Source: Epithemia pelagica
Lineage: Eukaryota > Bacillariophyta > Bacillariophyceae > Surirellales > Surirellaceae
Length of the DNA: 64,000 bases
Direction of reading: 5' to 3'
NCBI GenBank assembly: GCA_946965045.2
Contig: OX337229.1
Coordinates: 1,116,001 to 1,180,000, forward strand
Positions within the stretch are counted from its first letter, which is position 1. Each line of letters opens with the position of its first letter. The notes under the pieces are model-generated. The model was not told the origin of the DNA. It searched no databases and saw only the letters and a program-made list of their open reading frames with translations. The position numbers and the translations under genes were made by a program. Positions 24,318 to 35,509 of this stretch are shown piece after piece.

Positions 24318-27300
24318 TCAATAACCCGCCCTCTGATGAGTCGGGTAGAGTTTCTTCGATGCCAACTGAATCAATGATTTTGCGCCCTTGAGCCAATCCT
24401 TCTGAGTTTTCCAATCGCTGTTAACGAGCGAAGTTTGCATCGCAGAAGCTGTCGGGAAATCGCGATTAACCAGGGCCGTGGCAAGGTTGGAAATCCGTCC
24501 ATTCAGTTCGTCCGACAGAGCACCACGTGCAAGCTTTTTGATACAAATAGTGATACCTTTCTCAGCTTCCGAAAGTTGTCTTTTGTCAGCAGGCGACATT
24601 GAAGGATCTCCTTTTAGCGTTTCAATGACGTTGAAAAAAGCATTCCGAATACCGGCAACATCATCTTGTAGGGCAATGGAGTCTAAATTCGGTGTTGATG
24701 AGATAGGGGCTTGTTCTTTGCTCGGTGTCGCGACACCGGCAGTAGCGGCCGCTGCAGTTCCAGGTCGTTCCGCTCCTCCATATGGATTACCGGTACCTAC
24801 ATTCCCGTACTGGAAGGCCAACTTCGGGTCCGACGCTGATGAAACAAATCCATCACCGTACTTAGAGGCCAACGTTTCCTTTTTTGGTGTTGCTTGTACA
24901 GTGGTGTTCGTCGCCGTTTCATGTGCGGTGGGTTGAGGCTGAGACTGAGGCATGTGTGGTTTCTCCCATGAGCTTTCTCCAGTCGTTTGGTTTGCATAAT
25001 ACGTTTTACCAGTGGATGGATCTTGTAGAGCGACCCATCCTGGGGGCAACGAATCTACGACGGGCTGGCTTTGTACAGCTGCTTGTTGTTGCATATACTG
25101 TTGTTCAGCTTGCTGCTGCTGTTGTTGCAAAGCCTTTTGTCTTTCTTCTTCTTGCTGCTGTTGCTGTTGTCGGTAGGCCTCCTGTTGCTGTTTTTGATAG
25201 TTTTCTGCTTCTCGTTGTTGTTGAGCTGATACTTGACCTCGACTCTGATCAACCGCTACCATGGTATAAGGGAAGTCAGGTGGCGAACCTCCCATTGATG
25301 CCAAGCACTCTTGACTTGCTCGGCCTCTGTAAAGTCGATCCTTCAAAACCCTAGCTTCCATGGATGAGCCACGACAGTACTTTGCAGCCGTCGAGAAGCA
25401 TCCCTGGTCGGCTAGCGCCTTCGCGTATTCAAGAAAATATCCCGCAGTCTCATCCGATAGGTCATTGTTCATCGATTCAGAAGTGGCAATAGCTTTCAGG
25501 AATACATGGACCTTGATAACGAAATGGTGAAGCGCCGTCAAGTCCAACGACCCTGGCTTTCCCCCTTCGCTGCTAGAGTTGCCATTCGCATTTCCTTGGT
25601 TGAGCTGTTGCTTCCAAAACTTGACTGTATCATCTAGACTCAGAGCACACATGTAGCACAAAGAAGCACTGGCAGTGTCCCCAGATTCATCCAATCGTTT
25701 CCCCAGTGCCACGCAAAGACTAGGAAACTGTTCCGATGCACCGTACGTGGACAGCATTGCCAAAGTTTCTTGCCATCTTGATGGGTCGCGTTCTTGAATT
25801 AATTCTTCCATTTGGTTTCGAATCACGGCACGAACAATGGAGAGGTAGGGCCGACTAGAAGATTCAAAGTATCGTTGCTGGGTCTTGGCCCATAGCTCCG
25901 CACCTCCACAGGACGCCAACAGGAGGGCATCTGCCAGATTCCCCGTTTGGAAACATGTTTCAACAGCGGCTTCGAAATTTCCCACCACCAGTGCCCGTTG
26001 CACCAAGTTTTGATCCTTGGCAGACATGGCGCTAGAAGAAGATGTAACACCATTGTTTGTGTCTTGAGCACCGTTGGTGTCGGACCCTTGTTCTGACAAA
26101 CCGAAGTCTCCGCCATTCTTAAATCCTAAATGCTCTAAAAGTGCTTGTCGCGCATTGGTTTCAAACAAGACACATAAGAAGCCCCAAATCTTGGCTTCCG
26201 TCAAGTTTTTCACCAACTGGTGCTCCTGTTGCTGCAGTCGACAGAAATCTCCAATCGATAGGGTACTCAGCTCGTGCTCTAAATGCTTGGAACGGGTGAC
26301 GAGAATGGGTTGCTCTACGACCGTGGATACAGTCACTGTTGTTCCATTCTTTGGACAGGTAAGAAAGGTTCCTCCAAACGAATGTCGGATCGTCGTCGCT
26401 GCTGGTTTCATCCAAGCCGGTGGTCGTCCGGCCCGTGTCGCCAGAGACAAAATCGAATGCGCCTGTACCTTTCGATCCAAGCTACATGTGAGGGCAACGC
26501 CTCGCTTGATGGGCGACCATGCAACTTGATATCTCATATGCTTCTGTCCAAACGAAGATGCCTGAGCAAACAAGGCTGAAGGATTGTTTTGTGCGGCAGC
26601 CGCTTCCGAGGACGAGGTTTCTTGGCCGGCACCATCGTTGGGCAATTCCGCAATGGGTTGAAAGGTCCGAAGGTCCCAGAGAAAGGTCCGTGTATCCTTG
26701 GAAGTGGTCAAGAGCAGTGAGTCATCGTGAGGACACCAGGAAACTTGTAAAATCCCTCCTTGATGACCTGCCATTTGCTGCACCGGCATACTGGTACTGG
26801 CCGCCAAATCCCATACTTTAATGACCGGATTCCGATCGTCGGCACTGGCCGTAAGGAGGTGTAAGCCTTGTTTGGGATTCCAGACAAGATCGGATACCGC
26901 TTGACCTGCTTCAGCCCGCAGTTCACACCAAGCCTTGTGGCCTTTCAAATCCCACACCGACACGGACCCATCTGCTGCTGCCGTTGCTACAATGTGAGCT
27001 ACTTGAGAATTCCAAGCAATGGCCGTGATTTCTGCCTTTTGCGCATGACCGGGTGCCGGCTCTTGGAGTTGAGGATTTGTCGAAGAAAGGTCTACGATCC
27101 AACTCGTTCCATTGGATCCACCGACAGCCAAATGATATGGCTCGAGCGGATTGAAGGCCAAGGCCTTGACTGGACCATTGGAACTGGTTGGCGAGGATAC
27201 TATGAGGCCCTCATTCCCCTCCAACATGGCTGCTGGATCCCAAATATGAACGGTTCCATCCACCATTCCACCAGCTATCAGTCCCATCGAATATTGCTTT

Positions 27301-27702
27301 TGTTCTCCACCATAGAATGTCCATGCAACGGATGCAAAACGAGTGGGAGTTCGAATGGAGGCTACTCGGTCCACGGCATTTTCTCCATCACCAACATTCA
27401 AGTTACTTCCCGCAAAACTAAAGTCATAAATTTCTAGTTCTCCTCCAGTATCTTCAAATCCTGCAGCACCGGAATCCTATTAGCATCGATGAAAATAATG
27501 GCAAGGGAGCCAAAGTTAGACATGTATGGAACACCGATTTTATTGCGCCGTGGTGGCATTTGGACGAATCGAACACAATGCCCTTGGCGAGAGAAGAATG
27601 AGAACTTACCTTAGTTCCAAGAACAACAAGATCGGGCTTGCTTTGTATAGGTGACCATGCAGCGCATGCTGCTCGATCTTGGATCTCTCGAATCAATGTC
27701 AT
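24318..27702 (-). CDS. SEC31: SEC31, outer COPII coat protein, with an extra WW domain
   Basis: Forms the outer cage of COPII vesicles with SEC13 for ER-to-Golgi transport. Exons 27610-27702 and 24318-27476 with a 133-bp intron (GTAAGT...ATAG) give 1083 residues. The first exon (MTLIREIQDRAACAAWSPIQ) matches the family start, continuing DSGAAGFEDTGGELEIYDF. WD40 repeats fill the N-terminal third (VHIWDP, VSVWDL, IKVWDL, FLWDLR). The ACE1-type helical region follows (ALVVGNFEAAVETCFQTGNL). Next is a Gln-rich coiled segment near residue 780-830, then a WW domain (LPPGWVALQDPSTGKTYYAN plus SSWEKP) near 840-870, and finally the C-terminal helical SRA1/SEC31 module. The WW domain is not part of animal or yeast SEC31. 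The promoter is shared with the divergent gene at 27918. Confidence 0.93.
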
Positions 27703-27917
27703 TGTCAAAAGAGACCGTTTGTCGCCAACACAATGCCCAATGGGCGAAAAAAAAACACGCGCCGTGCCCCAAATCTTCAATCGGGAACGCGCAGAACAGC
27801 GACTCGCATGGATCGCGCCTTACAGACTACAGATCGCGGTCCGTCATTCGGCCGTCTCCCCCTTTTCTCTCTCCCCCTTTTCCAGACCCGCACCTCTCCT
27901 CACTTCTTGGTCTCAAA

Positions 27918-28628
27918 ATGACGCAACACATCCAAAGCGGAGTTATGATGTGGATATCGTCGATAAGGCATTGTATCCCTCGGTCTCCTTTGAAAAGATT
28001 GGTGCCCCGCTGTGCAACGCTTGAGCGACAGTGGGTTGCATCTCGATTCGCATCCAGTGGTTCCTCGCGAAAGAACAACAACAACAAGGATCCAAACTGG
28101 TCGACGCTTGTCGCGTCTGCATCCGCAGTGACGATTCTGGCAGCCTATATTGCGTATTCTGGTATTCTGTCGCCAAAACAGGTTGGAGAGGAACAGCGAG
28201 AGCAGCATCCACCTCCTCCAGCCAAATTCTTAAAGATTGCCAAGAAAACCTCGGAACTCTGCCAAGATTTTCTATCCATTGTGTCGGATGAAGAGAAACC
28301 GGATTCCCTCCAGCGGATCGATCACTTGCTTTCCATGATAGAGACGGATCGTCAGAAAGTTTACCGTCATGAATGGAATGCCGTTGCGAACGACGAAGTG
28401 GCTCAGTCCATGACGGAACGAAATCGTACTCTGCTGCGGAAACACTTGCTGCATCAACAAAATTTGGTCCAACTCCTCACCTGTGAGCAAGCGCCAAGAT
28501 CATCGAAAAACATGTGCGAAGAAGTGACGGGACGGACACTCAATGATAATGAGCTGAATGAAGCCCGAGTCGTGGGTCAAGAAGAGTTTCAGCGCTTCAA
28601 GAAGAAAATCTTGCAATCCCTCCAATAA
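27918..28628 (+). CDS. probable mitochondrial single-span membrane protein, unknown
   Basis: A 236-residue single-exon protein from the ATG at 27918, function not recognised. The first 50 residues are basic and Ser/Arg-rich with no acids after the start (RHCIPRSPLKRLVPRCATLE, then QWVASRFASSGSSRKN), a mitochondrial-type presequence. One membrane span follows (LVASASAVTILAAYIAYSGI) and then a charged helical domain (FLKIAKKTSELCQDFLSIVS) that would face the matrix or intermembrane space. The frame runs upstream into the SEC31 5' end without an ATG. ATGs of the two divergent genes are about 215 bp apart, so they share a promoter. Confidence 0.72.
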   Translation: MTQHIQSGVMMWISSIRHCIPRSPLKRLVPRCATLERQWVASRFASSGSSRKNNNNKDPNWSTLVASASAVTILAAYIAYSGILSPKQVGEEQREQHPPPPAKFLKIAKKTSELCQDFLSIVSDEEKPDSLQRIDHLLSMIETDRQKVYRHEWNAVANDEVAQSMTERNRTLLRKHLLHQQNLVQLLTCEQAPRSSKNMCEEVTGRTLNDNELNEARVVGQEEFQRFKKKILQSLQ

Positions 28629-29103
28629 TTTCATCTTGTCTCAATTCGCAGAGGGTGGAAATACAACTGGGAACAACACAAGTTCAGAGATGCTTCTAAT
28701 TGGACGAGAGGAAGGTCCGTCGTACGGATGGAATCGGTTAAGGATCTAACTCTCCATACGGATGCCTCAGAAATGTATATGGAGCACAAATGAACGTGCT
28801 AGCGGCGTATGCTTGTGACAGTATTGGACAATGTCGAAAGGGTCTATTCTGACGTTCAAGTGGTCCGCAATTCACGCGTCGAGCCGTATAACTCCTCCTC
28901 CTCCAACAGCTACTCCTAGGAGTACTAGGAACGGAGAAATAGACATAAAGTCCCTAAAGACTAAAGGTCTATGTGTCGTCGCGGTTGTGGATCAAGGTAG
29001 CTTCACTCCATTACCCAAAAATTCATTTTGCGTAAAGATCCAAAGCGACCAAACAGACATCCTACCATATCCACACACTTTCGTGTCAAAGATTGTCTCC
29101 CCA
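28629..29103. other. intergenic or 5' extension region of the next gene
   Basis: An in-frame ATG at 28831 would extend the following protein by 91 residues that show no conservation or domain, so I treat the region as mostly non-coding. A perfect 12-bp palindrome ACTCCTAGGAGT lies near 28912. Nothing else was seen. Confidence 0.4.
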
Positions 29104-31215
29104 ATGGCGACAATACGCAGCCTAGTGTTATTTTATTTCGTTGCATTTGTCAAGCATCAAGCCTCCTTTCCCTTGACCTTTCATTCTCGAAGTTCCGATG
29201 AAGCAACGTTTTGCCGCCATGCTTCATTTTTGGTCAAACGTCACATGAACCACCAGGATAACGAACATGATTCTTCAAGCCGAATTTCGTGCGAGCACTG
29301 TCAACAGCAATTCTCTTCCAGGAATGCCCTCTTTCGTCATCTACGAGCAGAAAACAGCTGTGGGGCAAAATCAAACATGCAGGAAAATCGATGGCTGGTC
29401 CGCAAATCGTTTGCTTTGCTTTTGGCATATCGAGAATCCCATGATACAGATGAAGATTCCGATGATAGCATCAACAAGTGCAGTTTGGCCCATCTGGCAG
29501 GTAAAGAGATGGAAGATAGGTTCGTTGAAGTTCTCCGTACCGCCACAAATAGTTCAGAACGGGAGCAACTATTGGTCCTTAGCCGTACACAGTCAAGTGT
29601 CGCCAGGCTACGATCCAACCATTTGCAACAAGATGCTGAATGTATGGCCTGTGGAGACGTTCTCGTTCTTACCATCCAACTACCGATGTGGATCACCAAA
29701 GATATGACATTCTTGGAGCAGATAGTGACTCCCCTTCTTTCACCCGAATATTCTATCGAGAAGGACGGTGTATCAGTGGACTTACTCGCTTGCAAACTTC
29801 TGGAGGAGAACATGCCATTGCACGCCGAAAGAAGCTGTACGCAGTATGTTTACCATTACCTTCTACCTATATCTTGGCTTCCAAACAGTGCTCAACTCCT
29901 GGAATGGTTGGAACAAAACGATCTGTCGACTCCACCACCAGGGGATACTCTGCGGAGACTTAAACACAACTGTCGAAGCGCTGAAAGTACAAGAATTAAC
30001 CCAGGTGACAGGGACACATATCTGGCCTCGCCATCAGAAAGTAATGGGGCTCGGATTGCTGCTGGAAGGTTCGGTGCATTAGGCCATAAAGAACGCCGAC
30101 CCTGGCACAACTTTTGCAGTTTCCCTTTGAGTCCCAACCACGAGTCTGGATGGCGTGTGATTGACCGTTGCCGTATCGTTGATTTCCCAAAGAGGAGTCA
30201 CATCTTGTTGGAAATTCGAGGTGATGAACTGCTGCAAGGTCAGGTGAGACGTCTCGTGGGAACACTCGTGGCCATGACGCACGGATGGATTCCCGAAAAT
30301 ACGCTTGGTGACATGACATCGACACAACAATTGGTGAAAACACCCATGGCTCCACCGGGCCGACTCTATTTATCTGAGACAAGGTTCCATTTTGAGGAAA
30401 TGCGTACAGGCGAAGAATCGCTGTTTGAATCACCAGCAGGTGGTACAGTGTGGTCTCATTTCACAAGAGAAGAGAAGATGCAGCAACTTCAAGACTTTAT
30501 CATAACAGAACGCCAAAAGGCAGTAACATCGGAATTGGATTGGTTGTTTCGTCTTCAGAACATCGATACGGTTCAAATATGTCGGCAGCTGATCGTTTCT
30601 GACACGGAGAGCACCCCTTCAGAGAGTCCCAGAGATCCATGTCTCGCTCCTGTACCGACGGCATTCAAGAAAGTCTTGGCCATGCTTAGCGACATTGTTC
30701 AACGTCAGGAATGGCCATCGACATCGTCGGCGCGATCACAAGTGATAAGTAACATCAACTCTCAAGAGGAAAAAACACAAGGATCCTTCACCATTGTCAA
30801 TCCCCAGTTTTGTGTCTCGAAATCGGATCTCTTACGTGGCAATCAACTGTTCCCAGAGCTGGTTAAGGCGGTCTTTGCATTAGAGGCAGATTTGGCCAGT
30901 ACCCCGAGGATGAGGTTGACCTCCAAAGGGATTCAAGAGAGCACTACAATACAAAGACCTGTATCCTCACATTGCGCAGTTAACTGCGACGCTCAGTTCA
31001 CTCCGCATGTCGACAGTGGAAGAGGGGCAGGGCAAAGCCTTTCAATGATTGTTGGTCTAGGCGACTACGAAGCGGGCTATCTCAACGTTGAAGAGAACTC
31101 GTTTGATATTCGCTATAAACCACTAGAATTTGATGGATGGAAGCTACGTCATTGGACGAGTCCATTCTCAGGACAACGATTTAGCCTTGTGTGGTTCACG
31201 CCGGAGATGAAATGA
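29104..31215 (+). CDS. fusion: zinc finger, TruA-like domain and 2OG-Fe(II) oxygenase-like domain
   Basis: Single exon. The ATG at 29104 gives 703 residues and a leader-like start (MATIRSLVLFYFVAFVKHQA); an earlier in-frame ATG lies at 28831. First comes a C2HC zinc finger (CEHCQQQFSSRNALFRHLRA then ENSC). A TruA-like pseudouridine-synthase fold follows, best seen in its C-terminal half: RRPWHNFCSF, WRVIDRCRIVDF, EIRGDELLQGQVRRLVGTLV. At the place of the catalytic loop (family R-T-D-x-G-V) it reads SRTQSSVAR (bases 29581-29607), so the Asp appears replaced by Gln. The last 80 residues look like a 2-oxoglutarate/Fe(II) oxygenase core: FTPHVDSGRGAG (H-x-D), GLGDYEAGYL, the distal His in LRHWTSPF and the Arg in RFSLVWFTPE. 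Substrate unknown; an RNA-modification role is an inference. Confidence 0.8.
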   Translation: MATIRSLVLFYFVAFVKHQASFPLTFHSRSSDEATFCRHASFLVKRHMNHQDNEHDSSSRISCEHCQQQFSSRNALFRHLRAENSCGAKSNMQENRWLVRKSFALLLAYRESHDTDEDSDDSINKCSLAHLAGKEMEDRFVEVLRTATNSSEREQLLVLSRTQSSVARLRSNHLQQDAECMACGDVLVLTIQLPMWITKDMTFLEQIVTPLLSPEYSIEKDGVSVDLLACKLLEENMPLHAERSCTQYVYHYLLPISWLPNSAQLLEWLEQNDLSTPPPGDTLRRLKHNCRSAESTRINPGDRDTYLASPSESNGARIAAGRFGALGHKERRPWHNFCSFPLSPNHESGWRVIDRCRIVDFPKRSHILLEIRGDELLQGQVRRLVGTLVAMTHGWIPENTLGDMTSTQQLVKTPMAPPGRLYLSETRFHFEEMRTGEESLFESPAGGTVWSHFTREEKMQQLQDFIITERQKAVTSELDWLFRLQNIDTVQICRQLIVSDTESTPSESPRDPCLAPVPTAFKKVLAMLSDIVQRQEWPSTSSARSQVISNINSQEEKTQGSFTIVNPQFCVSKSDLLRGNQLFPELVKAVFALEADLASTPRMRLTSKGIQESTTIQRPVSSHCAVNCDAQFTPHVDSGRGAGQSLSMIVGLGDYEAGYLNVEENSFDIRYKPLEFDGWKLRHWTSPFSGQRFSLVWFTPEMK

Positions 31216-31356
31216 CACGGATTTCGAGAGTATCGGCGAATAAGACGCGTGGTCAAAAGACTATCTTTAAGCAGTGATAATATGACCGACGACGTGATCG
31301 TTCGCTTCCTCCGCGACGGTGTGTCCACCACTGTGTCACCAAAGCGACTTGAAAAA

Positions 31357-33100
31357 TCATTGACTCTCAGCGTCTGCATCATCAGCTTGCCGTTTCGAAT
31401 GATCACCGACTACTTCGACTGCTGATTCCTCTCTTAGCGTGGAATCCTGTTGTTCCAGAAGCATATGTTCTCGTCCAACCATGGCGACCGCTTTCCGATA
31501 ATCACCGATAAGAAACAAACATAAAATTCCGATAAAGAACCATACAGTCATAACTCCAATTCCTATCCGTTGACTAACTCCGGCCTCATTCATTGCAGTG
31601 AATACAAGCGGCGGGAGCCAAGTCAAGATCTGACCTGCAAACAAATATGTTCCCATCAACTCTGCATCCTGGTCGGGTGGAATCCTGAGAAGAAAAGCAA
31701 ACTGAAGTAAGGGAAACTTGAATACGAAGAAGGAGGACGAGTTTCAAACGAACATACATCGTCGATGCCAACACACGGTCAGTGGTCCACTTCCAACCTC
31801 CAGCAGCACCCCATACCAAAGCGAACAGGTAAGTTTCCATTTGTTGCCCTGGACCTGTAAGCACAACAGAAGCTGCCACAGTGTTGGTAGCCAGCAGAAA
31901 TGTGGCGACAAGAGCACTTCGAGCGGGGTTCCACCAAACGGTCGTGTAACCAGCAACAATTGCTCCAGGGATACTTCCAATGAGGAAAAAAATGAAAGTA
32001 ATACCATTTTCAGTTGTGGAAAATGCCAGGGTATCAGTCTGACGATGCGCAATTGTTTGATGAGAGCGATATAATACTTAACGTGTACGACCCATACTGA
32101 AATCACTTACAAGGTATGTCAGCATAACGGTTGCCAAAGATCCAGCCCCGGCATCAACGAAAGCGACTGATGTATAGAACCATTTCAAACCGGGTAGATT
32201 TCGATAGATGTACACGGATGTTTGGTACACCTTGCTCCATCCAGCGACCCAAAGCGATTTGCCAGCTGGGCGTTCCTGACAGGCAGGACGAGGTTGCAGG
32301 AGTCGGAACCATGCAGGGTACAGTGCAATAGATACAACCACAAACGAGACAGCCTGACCAAAGCGAGCCACATTCGTCACGTCATCGGCAAACCCCAAGG
32401 CCGATGAGATACCAACGACTCCTCCGAGGAGAAGCAACATGGCAACGAAAGACAGAATGGTAAAAGATTGTGTGTATTGATTTAATCGTTCCTCGCTGTT
32501 GGCAAGCTCCGGAAGGTATGCATAAGTCATTAGAGTCTGAGTCCATCCAACAAAAGCAAGAAACAACTGGAGTATCGCAATCGGGAACCAGGTATCGGAG
32601 CTAATTGCAAGCGAAGGAAGTATGAGGAGACAGAGAAGAATTGTTGAGATTTGGCCAACAAGGAGTCTTTTGTCGGTATAGTCCACGATTGCACCCATCG
32701 CTGGAAGTAGGGCCGCACTAACGACACCGACAACAATGATGAATGTTGTCAAAAGGGAACTGGGACGAATACCGTATACTCGTCCATCACAATCAGGTAC
32801 TTTGTTGCTTCCTGGTGGTGGATCAACTTCACAACCAGCTTCCTCTTTCGCTAGACGTAACAAGGCGGTAAACAAGAAGGCACTGGAGGCGAAAGCGACG
32901 GCTCGACCGACCGCATCCAGTGCCCACCCAAGCGCTTCGATATTTCCGTGATACACAGGCTTCTTTTTCCAGTGAGGATACCACCGAGGAAGTTGGGGCT
33001 GACTAGTTGGGTTGATTTCGCCATCCCGAAACTCCTGCTCGTGAGACGAGGCATGTGTAACATCTTCCGCACCCCCTGGTTGAGATTGAGTATCCTCCAT
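31357..33100 (-). CDS. Atg22-like major facilitator transporter
   Basis: Vacuole-effluxer (Atg22)-type MFS protein; yeast Atg22 exports amino acids from the vacuole after autophagy. Exons on the minus strand: 32111-33100, 31758-32038 and 31357-31684 (introns of 72 and 73 bp), 532 residues. The acidic N-terminal tail is cytosolic. Around a dozen hydrophobic helices follow, with GWALDAVGRAVAFASSAFLF at helix 1, IVDYTDKRLLVGQISTILLC in the A-motif loop, TLMTYAYLPELANSEERLNQ in the middle and FIFFLIGSIPGAIVAGY after the first splice. The C-terminal tail is acidic. The exon 2/3 join through ATG (STM/IPPDQDAELMGTYLFAG) keeps the conserved helix. The transported substrate is not determinable. Confidence 0.82.
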
Positions 33101-33610
33101 TTGTTACGGCAAATGTTGTTGATGACGTCGGAGAGTGAGCACGTGACTGACGAACTTGATGAAAGAGAGCAAAGAAAAGGAGTGGAGAAGCCTTAGCTAT
33201 CTGAGACCTGACATGTAAGGCTCTTTAATTTCCTTGATTGTACGCAGAGCGAAAGGAAGACCGATCACAGTCCCCATCAAAGTTCAGGGAGCAATTGTTC
33301 ACAGAATGAGATGCAGCGTCAAATATCATCGTCATATTTTTGAAAAACTAGGTGAATGGCGTCGGAGCTACCTCTTGCCTTTCAACTGTCCCTGTTACGT
33401 TGGAGAGAAAATATAGATAGGGGAGAGGAATTTATCATATCCTAAACTCTGGAAACTATGGTACGTCTCGAACCATTGAATTGCTCTGTTAACTCTTCAG
33501 AAGAGCGAACTAAGCGATAACCCATGATCTATGGAAGTAACGCCGTCCAGAACCGATCGCATAGTCAGGGCATGCGTCAACTAGGAGTATGGGATTGGGA
33601 AATGAAAAAG
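33101..33610. other. intergenic, nothing recognised
   Basis: About 510 bp upstream of the transporter gene and downstream of the acyltransferase gene (both minus strand). It should contain the transporter promoter. No repeat, RNA gene or credible frame was seen. Confidence 0.5.
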
Positions 33611-35206
33611 TCATTCCGTAGCATTCTCTCTTTCACTCTTCCCTCGACTTCGTCTCCATTGAAGGAAATCCGACGCTTTCATGTTTTCTTCCGTTTCATA
33701 TTCCACATACTCGGCAATGGCCGATCGCAGTCCTGGGTGACATTTGTAATGGGCCGAATGGATTAAGGCAGGGTCAAATCCACGGGCCCATTTGTAATCT
33801 CCTCCTCCCGTTCCTGGTTCCATCCGATCCAAACCTTGTTCAATGCAATACTCTATAGCAGCCCAGTAACACGTTTCAAAGTGCAAGTTTTTGATTTCTT
33901 CGTCCGCGACACATCCCCAATATCGCCCAACGAAGACGCCGTCCTTGATGACATTAAAGGTCCCAGCAAATACATCGTCGGCGCAAAATTCGGGTGTTTC
34001 TGCGTTGGTAACATTGGAGGTGTTTGTTGCGTCGTATCTAGCACACATGAAGCACAAATTGTCGACAAAGTCGGATTTCGCCAGACGTTGAAAAAATTCC
34101 AACGTCAAGTACTGTCGACCATAGTACATTTTGTCAATCGTCGACCGATATATTTCAAACATTTTTTCCATGAGTCCAGGGTACTTGAGAATCTCTTTTC
34201 CTCGAATGGCATCGACTCGTATGCCCTCGTCTTCTCTCACTTTACGACGTTCTCGACGAATGTTGATTCTTCTTTTGCTCTTAAAGTTTTGAAGGTATTC
34301 ATCAAAGGATTTGTACCGTTTTCCCTCATTATTTGGATTCCGATTACTCCAGTGATACTGGACGGATGTTCGTCGCAAGAATACGTCATTCCCGATAATT
34401 TTACGACGTCCCAGTAGCATCTCCTGAATCTGTTCCTGTATCGTTTGATTCTGTTTCTGGGACATGTCTCCCAGCTCACCCCCAATATCCAATGCTTCCT
34501 TCTCTGTCATGAAATTGATGTGTACGCTGGAAAGCTTGTTCGAGGCTGCCACTGTGAGGAGGAACTGAGCCACCAATTGGCGCAGCCGCGCAATCTCTAG
34601 TTCGCTATACTTGTCATAGACTGACGGATGCCACAAGACTCGGTTTCCTGTCGCAGGCGTAAAGGGCACCGCTACAAGCATTTTTGGATAGTACTCGATT
34701 CCATTTTGATAGGCCGCCTCGGCCCACGCATTATCGAAAATGAACTCTCCCATGGAGTGGCCTTTAATGTACATGGGAACGAATCCAATGGTTTGTCCAC
34801 TGTCGTCTTTCATGGATATATGTTGGGGTACCCAACCAGTTTTCGGAGAGGCACAACCAGACTCTTCTAGACAGAGCAACCAACTGTGGTCCAGAAATGC
34901 CGAACTCGTTTGATTGCATGCGACGCATTCATTCCAGTCATCTTCCGATATATCAGCAATGGAAGAATGCAACTCGAATTCCAATGTATTCTCAGCCGTG
35001 GCTTCCGACGATGTCGAAGTGTCGGATGATGTTTCCGAAGAGCGTTTCGAAGAACCCAATTGAACCTGGACTTGTTTGACTCGGCTTTGTGTACTCAGTC
35101 CGGTCGACGCGAGCGACGAAAAAGCGTCGACAAAGATGTTCTGGTCTCCACCCTTACAGTAGATCAGTATAGAAACGACCCATGTCAACAGGGAAGTTTG
35201 TTTCAT
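33611..35206 (-). CDS. plastid-targeted FemAB/GNAT-like N-acyltransferase (DUF482 type)
   Basis: Single exon, 531 residues from the ATG at 35206. The bulk matches the GNAT-fold family once annotated as DUF482 or peptidoglycan-biosynthesis-related (COG3146 type): SSAFLDHSWLLCLEESGC, GFVPMYIKGHSMGEFIFDNA, VAVPFTPATGNRVL, the basic stretch FKSKRRINIRRERRKVREDE, and the C-terminal RYWGCVADEEIKNLHFETCY and EPGTGGGDYKWARGFDPA. The N-terminus has a hydrophobic signal region followed by VDAF-SSLAS. A Phe right after the cleavage position is the hallmark of diatom plastid presequences (ASAF-type), so plastid import is inferred. The acyl acceptor is unknown; bacterial relatives are themselves poorly characterised. 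Confidence 0.8.
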   Translation of the reverse strand: MKQTSLLTWVVSILIYCKGGDQNIFVDAFSSLASTGLSTQSRVKQVQVQLGSSKRSSETSSDTSTSSEATAENTLEFELHSSIADISEDDWNECVACNQTSSAFLDHSWLLCLEESGCASPKTGWVPQHISMKDDSGQTIGFVPMYIKGHSMGEFIFDNAWAEAAYQNGIEYYPKMLVAVPFTPATGNRVLWHPSVYDKYSELEIARLRQLVAQFLLTVAASNKLSSVHINFMTEKEALDIGGELGDMSQKQNQTIQEQIQEMLLGRRKIIGNDVFLRRTSVQYHWSNRNPNNEGKRYKSFDEYLQNFKSKRRINIRRERRKVREDEGIRVDAIRGKEILKYPGLMEKMFEIYRSTIDKMYYGRQYLTLEFFQRLAKSDFVDNLCFMCARYDATNTSNVTNAETPEFCADDVFAGTFNVIKDGVFVGRYWGCVADEEIKNLHFETCYWAAIEYCIEQGLDRMEPGTGGGDYKWARGFDPALIHSAHYKCHPGLRSAIAEYVEYETEENMKASDFLQWRRSRGKSERENATE

Positions 35207-35509
35207 TGCTTTAATTCAACAAGGGCTAATCTAGGTAGAATGGATCCCAGTAGGATTATCGCAACGACGCAGCTCTCATCGTCGGAATAAGAATTCCCCA
35301 AAAGATCGTCCGCAAAAGATGACGCATAGGTCAGTCGCACTTCGGATGCGTCGTGCTGGCGCCCGGCGCGCACGCGCGCTCGTTGGATGGGCGTTTTGTG
35401 ATCCCGCACGACAGCTTGGAATGTGGACGAGACATGTGGTCCGCAAAAAATGACGGGAGGAAGAGCTGCAAACAGGTGATTCCAACAGACACTCAAAGCA
35501 CCAAATCCA

